This document shows, one piece after another, positions 55,570-63,597 of a DNA stretch of 64,000 nt. The stretch comes from a bacterium (GTDB lineage Bacteria; Planctomycetota; Planctomycetia; Planctomycetales; Planctomycetaceae). Numbering within the stretch: position 1 is the stretch's first letter; every line of letters begins with the position of its first letter. The notes beneath the pieces were generated by a model. It was not told the origin of the DNA. It saw only the letters and a program-made list of their open reading frames with translations, and searched no databases. Position numbers and translations under genes: made by a program. The stretch spans positions 1 through 64,000 of the forward strand of contig WGMU01000003.1 in NCBI GenBank assembly GCA_016124895.1, read 5' to 3'.

Positions 55570-55724
55570 CCATCTAGCAAGCGGCTAAGGAGTACCGTGA
55601 GCAACGCCAGTATGATCCCGCCCAGGAATCGGTAATTACCGAACCAAACCTCGATCTGCTTCCATCGCTTACATAACCGCATCCGTGCAGCGCGAATCTC
55701 GCGCTTCACTTCAGCCAAACGCAT
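55563..55724 (-). CDS. Small membrane protein (53 residues) inside the IS element
   Basis: The frame reads MRLAEVKREIRAARMRLCKR and then WKQIEVWFGNYRFLGGIILALLT, ending SRLLDGW. It has a basic amphipathic start and one membrane helix. GAGG lies about 9 bases before the ATG at 55724. The stop codon lies inside the left terminal repeat, so the gene ends where the element begins. Unknown family; possibly a passenger or an ancillary transposition protein. Confidence 0.55.
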   Translation of the reverse strand: MRLAEVKREIRAARMRLCKRWKQIEVWFGNYRFLGGIILALLTVLLSRLLDGW

Positions 55725-55844
55725 TTTCGGGCCTCAATTATGGTGGCAAATGGCGGTAAATAGTCCGCCTGCCACATACTATCGGCCCCGACGTTTGTAC
55801 CTCTGAAGCAATCTTGCGGGATTCGCCTGAAGAAATCAGGAGTA

Positions 55845-56001
55845 TCACTTTTCCGGCCTTTGACGCTCCCGCTTCTTCGCGGCCTTCTCGTCCGCGATCC
55901 GCTTGTCGACGACTTCCTTCGGCACGCTCGCTATGTGCCGGATCGCCTTGTCGAAGTCAGACAGGGACTCGAACTCGTGTTTCTTTTGCTTCGTCGTCAT
56001 T
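55845..56001 (-). pseudogene. Frameshifted small basic/acidic ORF in the IS element
   Basis: From the ATG at 56001 the minus strand reads MTTKQKKT and hits a stop after 14 codons. One base out of frame, the following sequence encodes HEFESLSDFDKAIRHIASVP and KEVVDKRIADEKAAKKRERQ, open to a TGA at 55845. The offset lies in an A-rich run (AAAAGAAAA on the minus strand), so a single-base slip would restore a roughly 51-residue protein. It may be a true frameshift or a sequencing error. Confidence 0.5.
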
Positions 56002-56135
56002 TGCGATCAGTTTCCAGATTGGCGTTGCATTGTCCTATTGAATGGGATAGCGTCCTTGCCTGTTGCCGACGGTGATGGGAGTAAGCCGATGGCATGGGGG
56101 ACGGAGTCTGTTCTGTGAATGAGGGAATATTGGCG

Positions 56136-56543
56136 ATGGCCGAACCGTTGGTCGAGGTGATCACTCTTACGTATCCCAAACATCGACTGTCTCCTGAAGA
56201 TCTTTTGACGTTCGTGGAAATGCCTGGCTTTTGGGAGGACTGGCAGTGCTGCGGACGAGATGACGAAGACCTTCATACGTTACAGATCACGATTATGGCT
56301 CAGCCGGATGTGGGAACTCCAATATCTGGCGCCGAGCGATTGTGTGAAGTGCATTGCCAGGCGTCACCAGAGAGCGAGACGCTTATGACAGTCAGGTACG
56401 TCTATTTCGAGGAATACAGCATGGTGCTGTTAGTGATTGCGTTTAACGGACACAACGTGTTGACCGAGGGCGAAAAGGCACAGATCAACGCGCTAATAGA
56501 TCGTCAGGATGATGAGCTATCACGTAGGAGCCGAAGAATCTAA
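56136..56543 (+). CDS. RelE/HigB-superfamily toxin-like protein
   Basis: 135 residues from the ATG at 56136 (GAGGG upstream). The layout FVEMPGFWEDWQCCGRDDED, LHTLQITIMAQPDVGTPISG, then VRYVYFEEYSMVLLVIAFNG and LTEGEKAQINALID resembles a HigB/RelE-type mRNA interferase: an N-terminal helix pair, a beta core and a C-terminal helix with xLxxxE...I. The gene stops at 56543 and an XRE antitoxin gene follows at once, the higBA order. A toxic role is inferred, not shown. It is carried inside an IS element. Confidence 0.7.
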   Translation: MAEPLVEVITLTYPKHRLSPEDLLTFVEMPGFWEDWQCCGRDDEDLHTLQITIMAQPDVGTPISGAERLCEVHCQASPESETLMTVRYVYFEEYSMVLLVIAFNGHNVLTEGEKAQINALIDRQDDELSRRSRRI

Positions 56544-56593
56544 TGGCTTCTAATGGAGATCGCGCAAAAGAAACTGGAGCGAAGGAGGATGGC

Positions 56594-56944
56594 ATGAACC
56601 GACCCGTTGGTCCCGAGACTGTGGATCGGTTGAGGGCGTTTACAGAGGCTCTTGAAAATGGGAGTGACCTCTCGGAAGTATTCACCTGTCGCAAGATTGT
56701 TCTGGATTTGCGACCCGAAGCATACAGTCCAGAACTTGTAAAACAGACACGCGAATTACTTAACCTGAGCCAGACGCTGTTTGCAGAGTTTCTCGGAGTG
56801 AGCAGGAAGACCGTGCAAGCCTGGGAGCAGGGCACTAATCCTCCCCAAGACATTGCTTGCCGTTTCATGGATGAAATCCGTCTGAACAGCGAGTTCTGGA
56901 AGAAGCGAGTCAAGGAGTCGATTCGAGTTACGCAAGAGGTGTAG
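56594..56944 (+). CDS. XRE-family antitoxin (HigA-like)
   Basis: 116 residues from the ATG at 56594, chosen for AAGGAGG with 6 bases of spacing; the frame could extend to 56543, where it would overlap the toxin stop. The helix-turn-helix is LVKQTRELLNLSQTLFAEFL followed by GVSRKTVQAWEQGTNPP, a Cro/CI-type DNA-binding domain. Such proteins neutralise the partner toxin and repress their own promoter. The C-terminal segment (RFMDEIRLNSEFWKKRVKE) may contact the toxin. A terminator follows at 56969-57003. Confidence 0.82.
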   Translation: MNRPVGPETVDRLRAFTEALENGSDLSEVFTCRKIVLDLRPEAYSPELVKQTRELLNLSQTLFAEFLGVSRKTVQAWEQGTNPPQDIACRFMDEIRLNSEFWKKRVKESIRVTQEV

Positions 56945-56968
56945 CGCAGGGGGCACATGAAACACTGG

Positions 56969-57003
56969 AGGGCCGCGTTGCTAGATGCATCGCGGCCCTT
57001 TTT
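56969..57003 (+). terminator. Rho-independent terminator of the toxin-antitoxin genes
   Basis: AGGGCCGCG (56969-56977) pairs with CGCGGCCCT (56991-56999) around a 13-base loop, followed by TTTTT on the plus strand. It separates the antitoxin from the convergently transcribed transposase gene. Confidence 0.85.
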
Positions 57004-57019
57004 CATTCTGGGCATCTAT

Positions 57020-57943
57020 TCATACACCGCGTAGCTCTGCGTACGTCAGTCGGCGGCCTACAGTGCGAGTCATCACTTCGTCAAACCTCTCGCCATCATC
57101 GCCCTTCCGCTCGTTGAACCGGAAAACCTGTTCGTCGACGTAGGACTTCAGGTGCCACGGCATCACGCTGATGTAGGTGCCGTTGATGCAGCGTTTCAGT
57201 AGGCTCCAGAAGTTCTCGATGCCGTTCGTGTGAATGTCGCCGCGAACGTATTCCTTCGCGTGGTCGATCATCTCGTGCGTGAACTCGTCATCCAGCCCTT
57301 CGTACGACTTCAGAGCGTCGGTGTAGACGGTCGAACCGCTCTCGACGTTGTCCCGCACTCCCGGCTGCAGCGAAACCCGCTTCTGGTCTTTGACGACGCC
57401 AGCGATGATCCGTCCGCCGCGTTCCAGCACGCCGTGAACGATGGCCTTGCCGATTGGCCCGCGGCCTTTGATCCGCTCAGCCCGCTTGCTGGCGTGCATG
57501 TTCTTCGCCTTGCCGCCGACGAACGTCTCGTCTGATTCGACAGTGCCGGTCAGCTTGGTGAAGGATCCTTCCTGCATGGCAAGCCGAACGCGGTGCAGCA
57601 TGAACCAGGCGGATTTCTGAGTGACGCCCAGCGCCCGATGCAGCTCGTAGCTGGAGATTCCGTTCTTCGCGTTCGTGATGCACCAGACGGCCACGAACCA
57701 CTTATCCAGACCGAGCGGCGAATCCTCGAAGATGGTCCCGACCTTGTAGCTGAACTGCTTGCGGCAGTCTTTGCAGCGGAGCATCTTACGGGTCTTGATT
57801 TTTCCGATCCGGTCGCCACATGCTCCGCACTTCGGGCAGACGATCTTCCCGTCCGGCCACTTCACCCTTTCCATGTACTCGTTGCAGCGGTCGATATCCG
57901 AGAAGAACCGAACGGCTTCGATGAGTGTCTTTGGAGTGTCCAT
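57020..57943 (-). CDS. IS1595-family transposase (ISXO2-like DDE domain)
   Basis: 307 residues from the ATG at 57943, preferred because AGGA is well placed; the frame runs 12 codons further. An N-terminal zinc ribbon has CPKCGACGDRIG and CKDCRKQF. The ISXO2-like transposase domain has GTVESDETFVGGKAKNMHAS (first acidic residue), VYTDALKSYEGLDDEF (second) and IHTNGIENFWSLLKRCINGT (third, Asn/Glu site), the layout of the IS1595 family. This is the enzyme that moves the element between the inverted repeats. It appears intact. Confidence 0.93.
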   Translation of the reverse strand: MDTPKTLIEAVRFFSDIDRCNEYMERVKWPDGKIVCPKCGACGDRIGKIKTRKMLRCKDCRKQFSYKVGTIFEDSPLGLDKWFVAVWCITNAKNGISSYELHRALGVTQKSAWFMLHRVRLAMQEGSFTKLTGTVESDETFVGGKAKNMHASKRAERIKGRGPIGKAIVHGVLERGGRIIAGVVKDQKRVSLQPGVRDNVESGSTVYTDALKSYEGLDDEFTHEMIDHAKEYVRGDIHTNGIENFWSLLKRCINGTYISVMPWHLKSYVDEQVFRFNERKGDDGERFDEVMTRTVGRRLTYAELRGV

Positions 57944-57999
57944 CTGGGAGTTCCTATCAGGGGTCGCGTCGATCGACACCCGGATTGTACTCCCGGTTC

Positions 58000-58024
58000 A
58001 TGGTGAGTCAAGTATATTATTGCC
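58000..58024. repeat. Right terminal inverted repeat of the IS1595-family element
   Basis: It reads ATGGTGAG...TATTATTGCC and is complementary to the left end at 23 of 25 positions. The target duplication starts at the next base. Confidence 0.9.
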
Positions 58025-58032
58025 CAAAGATA
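58025..58032. repeat. Right target-site duplication (CAAAGATA)
   Basis: An exact 8-bp copy of the sequence at 55537-55544, on the outer side of the right inverted repeat. Confidence 0.9.
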
Positions 58033-58149
58033 TGGGTCGAGAGCCGTCGACTGACGATTGTCGCGTGAGGCGATAGACTTCCGTCCTTCCCGCAATGTCG
58101 AGCACGTTCGCTCGACGCGAAGACTGACTTTTCGACGCACGTTCCATTC

Positions 58150-59259
58150 ATGCCGCACGGTTCCAACACGCTGACTTCGCAGGCTCACACGAGTCAGGAC
58201 GATCCGGCTCGTGGCACTGAAACGTCGATTCGGATCGGCGCAAGAGTTATCCCGACGCGGTACTTTCTCGCTCCGCTGGCGGGTTATACGCATCTCGCAT
58301 TTCGACGAGCCCTGCGCGAACTTGGCGGGCTGGGGCTCGCAACGACCGACCTGGTCCACGCACTGGCTCTGATCTCTGAGAACCGCAAGTCGCTTGATCT
58401 GATTACGACGCACACGGTCGACCGGCCGCTGTCGATTCAGATCTTCGGGTCACAGCCGGACGTGCTGGCGCAGGCAGCCGTCTGGCTCGAAGACCGCGGG
58501 TACGAGGGCATCGATATCAACATGGGCTGCCCGATGGCAAAGGTGAACGGGCAGGGAGGAGGAGCCCGGATCGCGTGTCAGTTTGACGCGGCCAGCGAAC
58601 TGGTCGAGAGCGTGGTCGAAGCCGTTCAGGTGCCGGTGACCGTGAAGATGCGGCTCGGCTGGGACTCGAATTCACTGACCGCTCCGGAACTGGCCGCTCA
58701 GTTTGAACGGCTCGGCGTCGCAGCGATCACGATTCACGGTCGCACTCGCGCCCAGGGATTTCACGGCCGCGTCGATCTCGACGGAATCCGTGCTGTCGTC
58801 AAGTCCGTCAAATCAATTCCGATCATCGGTAACGGAGATGTGAAGACCGTCGACGATGCCTTGTGGATGCGCTCCGTCACCGGTTGTGCGGCAATCGCCA
58901 TCGGTCGCGGTGCGATGCTCGATCCCTGGCTCTTCCGCCGGCTGGAACTTTGCGAGAGCGGGGGCCCGGAACCGTTTGAGCCAACGCCGGACGAGCAGGT
59001 CGATTTTCTGCGGCGGCACTTTTCTCTGATGACCGAGCAGCACGGCGAATACAGTTGCGTACTGTTTCGTAAATTCGCCGCGTGGTACGGCGCGAAGCTC
59101 GGGATCCCGGAAGAACTCGAAGTGCGACTGCGGCAGTTCTCGTCGCTCAGCGAGTTTGATCAGATTACTGATGAAATCAGGAGACGGCACGGTGAACGGG
59201 AATCGGACCTCGCCACCGCTCTGATCAAAGTTCCCAATGGACCCGTCGAACGATGGTAA
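58150..59259 (+). CDS. dus: tRNA-dihydrouridine synthase
   Basis: 369 residues. An FMN enzyme reducing uridine to dihydrouridine in tRNA with NADPH. Motifs: FLAPLAGYTHLAFRRALRE (FMN side), SIQIFGSQPD, the catalytic Cys in INMGCPMAKVNGQGGG, VTVKMRLGWDS, ITIHGRTRAQGFHG and IPIIGNGDVKTVDDA (phosphate site). The closest class is DusB-like. The N-terminal 30 residues are an extension. Its last bases overlap the coaX start (ATGGTAA). Confidence 0.94.
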   Translation: MPHGSNTLTSQAHTSQDDPARGTETSIRIGARVIPTRYFLAPLAGYTHLAFRRALRELGGLGLATTDLVHALALISENRKSLDLITTHTVDRPLSIQIFGSQPDVLAQAAVWLEDRGYEGIDINMGCPMAKVNGQGGGARIACQFDAASELVESVVEAVQVPVTVKMRLGWDSNSLTAPELAAQFERLGVAAITIHGRTRAQGFHGRVDLDGIRAVVKSVKSIPIIGNGDVKTVDDALWMRSVTGCAAIAIGRGAMLDPWLFRRLELCESGGPEPFEPTPDEQVDFLRRHFSLMTEQHGEYSCVLFRKFAAWYGAKLGIPEELEVRLRQFSSLSEFDQITDEIRRRHGERESDLATALIKVPNGPVERW

Positions 59260-60077
59260 CTGCTTCGCAATCGTTTGCTGCGACCACCTGGCTGGCCGTC
59301 GACGTCGGTAACAGCCGCGTCAAGTCAGGCGTGTTTTCATCGTCTGATCAAGGCGGCGGGCTCCCGGCTGGCTCATTGTTTCTGACCAGCGGGCCGGGCG
59401 GCGGAATTAACTGGGCGGCGCTGCAGGAGCCGCTCGGCAGCGGGAATGTCCGCAGTGTGATTGTGGGGTCAAATCAGCAGGGTGTTGACGCGGTTCTCGC
59501 AGCCTGGCCGGACCAGTTTCCAGCCCCGCCGCCCATTGTGTTTCGAGACTCCGTTCGATTTCCCATTGAGGTCGACGTCGAATCTCCGCGGCGCGTCGGG
59601 CTCGACCGTCTGCTCACGGCTATCGCCGCAAACCGGCTGCGCAGCGCCGACCGGGCTGCCATCGTCGTAGACTGCGGCACGGCAACGACCGTCGATCTGA
59701 TCAGCATGAATGGCGTTTTTCTTGGCGGAGCGATTCTGCCCGGATTTGAACTCTGCGCAAAAGCCCTGCACCGTTACACCGAAGTGCTGCCACTGGTGAC
59801 GATGGACGAACTGCTGCAGACAGACGAACGTGGGCAGCATCCGGTACTCGGTCGTAATACTCATGCGGCAATTTCCAGTGGTATTTTCTGGGGTCAGGTT
59901 GGCGCCGTACGGGAACTGATCGCTCGCCAGTCAACGCTGGTAGCGCCGGCCGCGCCACAGGTGTTCGTCACTGGCGGCGGTGGAGAACTGCTGTTCGCTC
60001 ACCTGGAGAACGCTGGGAACTATCCGTATCTTGCCCTGCAGGGCCTCGTGATCGCGGCCGAGAGTCATGGCGCGTGA
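59253..60077 (+). CDS. coaX: Type III pantothenate kinase
   Basis: 274 residues. Phosphorylates pantothenate in the first step of coenzyme A synthesis; type III enzymes are ASKHA-fold and not feedback-inhibited by CoA. Motifs: LAVDVGNSRVKSGVF (phosphate 1), VDCGTATTVDLISMNG (phosphate 2), FLGGAILPGFELCAKAL and FVTGGGGELL. It overlaps the dus stop by 7 bp and shares GTGA with the next gene, so the three genes are translationally coupled. Confidence 0.94.
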   Translation: MVTASQSFAATTWLAVDVGNSRVKSGVFSSSDQGGGLPAGSLFLTSGPGGGINWAALQEPLGSGNVRSVIVGSNQQGVDAVLAAWPDQFPAPPPIVFRDSVRFPIEVDVESPRRVGLDRLLTAIAANRLRSADRAAIVVDCGTATTVDLISMNGVFLGGAILPGFELCAKALHRYTEVLPLVTMDELLQTDERGQHPVLGRNTHAAISSGIFWGQVGAVRELIARQSTLVAPAAPQVFVTGGGGELLFAHLENAGNYPYLALQGLVIAAESHGA

Positions 60078-61864
60078 TACCCTTGACTGATCTTCAGAGC
60101 CAGCAGTGCGCCGTTTCGTCTTCAGTGAACCGTCTCGAATCTCAGATGATCGTTATGTCCGAGAGAACCTTGACCGCCGGAGCGCAGCGTGCGATTGCCC
60201 GAGCCCGGAAACTGGTCAGTGAATGGGCTCACGCCGAACTGCTTCCCGCTCACCTGCTGTGGTCGCTGCTACTGGAAGAGTCAGAAGCCTACGAACTGCT
60301 GACCGGTGCCGGCCTGACACTCGACGAACTCAAACTCAGCGATATCTGGGATGGCCAGTACCCTGTTCATCTTGATGACGGCGGGCGTTCAACCCCGGCA
60401 AACGCCGATCACGAAACTCCGCACACCGGAATGGGAAACCCGGCAGACGACGCTGAGACGGCGCTGGCAGAAGCCGTTACGTCGGCGCTGGCAGGAACGC
60501 TCGGAAACCCCAACTCCGCCAGTCGGACCTCGGATGAGTCGCGGGACTGGCAACGTGTCCTGCAGGGAGCCCGCCAGGCTGCGGCGAGACAGAAACCCTC
60601 CGGTGAAGTTTCGACCGCTCATCTGCTGACTGCTCTGCACGAAGAGCCGACAGTTGTTTCGTCACTGCTCCGGCAGTACGGCGTCGAGTCGGCAGCCGGT
60701 CGCGAAAGCAGCGTTGCTCGCGATGCTGATTCCAGGCCTGTCGCCGTGTCGTTCGAAATCGACTGGGAGGCCGATGCCGTCGATCGTACGGCGACTTATC
60801 GGATTCTGGACGCGTCGGCGAATCGTCTGCGTGAAGGGCTGCGGGTGGTTGAGGACTTCGTTCGCTTTGTGCTGGACGATGCGCATCTCAGCCGGCTGGT
60901 CAAATCCTGTCGCCACCAGTTGCGTACGGCGTCCGAGTTTCTCAATACGGCAAACCTGATTGCGTCACGAGACACTCAGGCGGACGTCGGGACAACAATT
61001 CACACTGACACGGAAATGCAGCGGGCCACTCCGTTTGATGTTGCGATCGCGAGCCTCAAACGTGCTCAGGAGGCAACGCGAACACTCGAAGAATATTCCA
61101 AACTGCTGGCCAATGATCGCGGCACGGCGGCAGAAAACGAGGTGGCACAGCAGCTCGGAGCATTGCGTTACGAGCTGTACATGCTCGAAAAGGCGGTCGT
61201 GACGACGGTGTCTGCTCGACAGACGCTCGCAGGCCGACGGTTGTACCTGTTGCTGACGGCCGAGTTGTGTCGCGGCAATGTCGAGACGACGCTTCGGGAA
61301 GTCATCGCGGGCGGCGTCGATATCGTACAGCTTCGGGAGAAGTCAGTGGCAGATCGGGAGCTGCTTGCGCTGGCGCGACGCGTTCGCGAGATCACACGTG
61401 AAACCGACACGCTGCTGATCATGAATGATCGGCCGGACCTCGCCGTTCTATGCGACGCGGACGGCGTTCACGTCGGACAGGACGAATTATCGGTGCGGGA
61501 AGTCCGTCGCATCGCTGGGCCGAATCGTCTGGTCGGCGTTTCGACGCATTCGATTGAGCAGGCTCGTCAGGCAGTCCTGGACGGTGCCAGCTATCTCGGT
61601 GTCGGCCCCGTGTTTCCGTCGCGGACAAAGGCCTTTGATGAGTTTGCCGGTCTGGATTTCGTCCGGACAGTCCATGAGGAGATTTCGTTGCCGTGGTTTC
61701 CAATCGGTGGAATCGACGCAGCGAATCTGCCGCAGGTTCTTCAGGCGGGAGCAGCACGGGTGGCGATCTGTGGGGCCATCCTGCAGGCTCGATCGCCGCA
61801 CGAGACGTCGCGTTTCCTGGCCGACGAACTGCGAGCCGCGAATGCTTCGCGACTCGAAAGCTGA
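60074..61864 (+). CDS. thiE: Thiamine-phosphate synthase with N-terminal Clp-N-like and ThiE-associated domains
   Basis: 596 residues, more than twice the length of ordinary ThiE. Residues 28-215 resemble two Clp amino-terminal repeats (RTLTAGAQRAIARARKLVSE, LLPAHLLWSLLLEES; then QGARQAAARQKPSGEVSTAH). Residues 245-375 form a helical domain (YRILDASANRLREGLRVVED) found before ThiE in some bacteria. Residues 385-590 are ThiE: RRLYLLLTAELC, IVQLREKSVADREL, MNDRPDLAVLCDADGVHVGQ, GVSTHSIEQA, YLGVGPVFPSRTK and FPIGGIDAANLPQV. It couples the thiazole and pyrimidine phosphates. Start is GTG at 60074; an ATG at 60155 is also possible. Confidence 0.9.
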   Translation: MIPLTDLQSQQCAVSSSVNRLESQMIVMSERTLTAGAQRAIARARKLVSEWAHAELLPAHLLWSLLLEESEAYELLTGAGLTLDELKLSDIWDGQYPVHLDDGGRSTPANADHETPHTGMGNPADDAETALAEAVTSALAGTLGNPNSASRTSDESRDWQRVLQGARQAAARQKPSGEVSTAHLLTALHEEPTVVSSLLRQYGVESAAGRESSVARDADSRPVAVSFEIDWEADAVDRTATYRILDASANRLREGLRVVEDFVRFVLDDAHLSRLVKSCRHQLRTASEFLNTANLIASRDTQADVGTTIHTDTEMQRATPFDVAIASLKRAQEATRTLEEYSKLLANDRGTAAENEVAQQLGALRYELYMLEKAVVTTVSARQTLAGRRLYLLLTAELCRGNVETTLREVIAGGVDIVQLREKSVADRELLALARRVREITRETDTLLIMNDRPDLAVLCDADGVHVGQDELSVREVRRIAGPNRLVGVSTHSIEQARQAVLDGASYLGVGPVFPSRTKAFDEFAGLDFVRTVHEEISLPWFPIGGIDAANLPQVLQAGAARVAICGAILQARSPHETSRFLADELRAANASRLES

Positions 61865-61965
61865 CTGCTCGACGTACCAATCGTCGAGTCTCTTTCAGAT
61901 GCCATGCCGCTCAACACAGCGAGTGAATACGGCCTGTTAACTCATCGCATCACGATTACTGCCTG

Positions 61966-62757
61966 TTAAGGCCGCGAGTCCGGCTGTGGCTGCTGAGCCC
62001 CTGTCAGACGAATGGCCGACTCGTTTTCTGCCTCTGCCGCACCACTGAGTTTCGTGGCTGCTGCGATTGATTTCTGCTGCTCGATCTGCCGTTTGAGGTC
62101 AGCGAGTTGCGCGAGAGCTTCGGCCGCCTCTTTCAGATTCGGATTGAGCGAAAGAGCCCGGCTGTAGCACTCGGTTGCGAATTTCGCATTACCAGCCTGA
62201 GTGGCCACGTAACCCAGATTCGACAGTGCCTCGGCTTCATTCAGTTTGCGGCGAAACGTCGCAAAGGCTTTATCGAACTGGCCTGTCAGGCCATACGCCA
62301 TCGCCAGATTGTTGATGGTCCGTTCGTTGTGTGGATCGAGGTCAAGTGCTGTGAGCAGAACCTGCTGTGCCATCTCCGGCCGTCCTGTTGTCAGGCAGGC
62401 AAACCCCAGGTCATTCAGGATGGCGACATTGTCTGGGGACGCGGCGTCTGCAAGCCGAAGATGGTCGAGTCCGGAATCTGTTTCGCCAAGTCGGATCTCA
62501 ACGATCCCCAGCCGGTGATGCGTACTCGCGTGGCTGGGGTCGCTCAGCAGCAGTTCCTTGTAAAGTTTCCGCGCAGCAGCGTAGTCGCCTTCCTGTTCCC
62601 GAAGCTTGGCGAGATTGAATTTCGTCGCGAAATCACTCGCTGCCGCGGACGACTCTGACTGCCGTTGTGCCGTCTGTCTCGCTGCCGTCTGACATCCGAT
62701 CAGTGATGGGCAGAGTGCGGCAATCGCAATGAGATGAACGAAATGGCGAGTATGCAT
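61966..62757 (-). CDS. TPR-repeat lipoprotein, TadD-like
   Basis: 263 residues with a lipoprotein signal (LIAIAALCPSLIGC; Cys22). Residues 45-215 hold about five TPR repeats (AKLREQEGDYAAARKLYKEL; HHRLGIVEIRLGETDSGLDH; NLGYVATQAGNAKFATECYS). TadD-type TPR lipoproteins assist assembly of Tad pili. The neighbouring secretin and small lipoprotein on the same strand support that reading. AAGGACTCTCCA precedes the ATG. Confidence 0.82.
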   Translation of the reverse strand: MHTRHFVHLIAIAALCPSLIGCQTAARQTAQRQSESSAAASDFATKFNLAKLREQEGDYAAARKLYKELLLSDPSHASTHHRLGIVEIRLGETDSGLDHLRLADAASPDNVAILNDLGFACLTTGRPEMAQQVLLTALDLDPHNERTINNLAMAYGLTGQFDKAFATFRRKLNEAEALSNLGYVATQAGNAKFATECYSRALSLNPNLKEAAEALAQLADLKRQIEQQKSIAAATKLSGAAEAENESAIRLTGAQQPQPDSRP

Positions 62758-62860
62758 TGGAGAGTCCTTTCTCCAGTCGATTTCAGCATTCTTCCCGTTT
62801 TACGCAGAACTCCGGCATCTCGCTCGGGCCGTAGCGGTTGCGACATATCGACAATCGACA

Positions 62861-62897
62861 AACGGGCGGACGAACTGAAATCGTTCGCCCGCCCGTT
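62861..62897 (-). terminator. Hairpin after the small Tad-associated lipoprotein gene
   Basis: 15-bp arms (62861-62875 and 62883-62897) with one mismatch surround a 7-base loop, 35 bp downstream of the lipoprotein stop. The T-run on the minus strand is weak (GTTTGTCG), so this may be an attenuator or transcript-end structure rather than a strong terminator. Confidence 0.5.
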
Positions 62898-62931
62898 GCA
62901 AATTCAGACTCGATTAGCGGTTAAGCTGCGA

Positions 62932-63495
62932 TCAGAAACCACCGCCAACGCCACCGCCGTTATTCCGGTTCTGGTTGCCCTGATTGCTGAAGTTGTACCG
63001 CAGGGCTCGCTGACCTTCGAGGTCCCAGAAGCCGTGCGTAAAGTCGTGTCCAACCACGACGCGTTCTTCGGCGTCCGCAACCCCCAGAATCGCCAGTGCT
63101 TCCACGAGCATGGCCCGGCGGTGAGCATCCAGTTCATCGTTATTGTGGACCGCGTACTGATACTGAGTGTCCGGCCGGATCGTGCGGCTGGATTCCTCAA
63201 CAATGATGGGGAATCTCTGTTCGTTCGCCCGGGCAGCGATCTGCTGGACATGATCCTTGCCGCGCTCGTTCAACGTGGCCGAATTCCCGATCCATTCGTG
63301 ATCGTGGACGATGAAGTCGGCGGCTTCGGCATTGGATTCCTGAGCCTGCCAGACGGGGTCAACAGTCGTGCCGATCGGGTTCGGCGTGATATTTCCCATG
63401 TAGTCGCATTTGGTTGCGTGCGAGCATCCGGCCACGAGAGCCAGCAGGCCGCAGGTCGTCGCAGGAAGCGAAAAGCTGATTCGCCAGCGTTTCAT
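62932..63495 (-). CDS. Tad-locus-associated lipoprotein, possibly CpaD-like
   Basis: 187 residues from an ATG at 63495 with AAGGAACTGAGTG upstream. Lipoprotein signal LLALVAGC (Cys24). The body contains FIVHDHEWIGNSATLNERGK, a predicted periplasmic domain (QQIAARANEQRFPIIVEESS, RRAMLVEALAILGVADAEER), and a Gly/Asn-rich tail. It is similar in layout to CpaD-type small proteins that sit between secretin and TadD genes, but the sequence evidence is weak. It lies between the secretin end and the TPR lipoprotein. Confidence 0.65.
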   Translation of the reverse strand: MKRWRISFSLPATTCGLLALVAGCSHATKCDYMGNITPNPIGTTVDPVWQAQESNAEAADFIVHDHEWIGNSATLNERGKDHVQQIAARANEQRFPIIVEESSRTIRPDTQYQYAVHNNDELDAHRRAMLVEALAILGVADAEERVVVGHDFTHGFWDLEGQRALRYNFSNQGNQNRNNGGGVGGGF

Positions 63496-63580
63496 CACTC
63501 AGTTCCTTGTGTGATCCGGACAGGGCCGGGCAGTGTCGGATTTGACGGCAGCAGGCAGCGGAGGACCGCAGGGGCCCAGA

Positions 63581-63597
63581 CTCGAACCTAGTTCGAG
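63581..63597 (-). terminator. Short hairpin spanning the secretin stop codon
   Basis: CTCGAAC (63581-63587) and GTTCGAG (63591-63597) pair around a 3-base loop, CTA, which is the TAG stop of the secretin gene. No T-run follows, so its role is uncertain. Confidence 0.35.

Larger units (their letters stand above)
55545..58024. mobile_element. IS1595-family element carrying a toxin-antitoxin module
   Basis: A 2480-bp element bounded by 25-bp inverted repeats (23/25 identical) and the direct repeat CAAAGATA on both sides. Gene order: a 53-codon ORF (minus), a frameshifted small basic ORF (minus), a HigB-like toxin and XRE antitoxin (plus), a terminator, and the transposase (minus). Ends plus target duplication are intact, so insertion appears recent. 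Many base positions, especially at the ends, are more AT-rich than the neighbours. IS1595 elements with passenger genes are known; I infer that the toxin-antitoxin pair is such a passenger. Confidence 0.92.
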
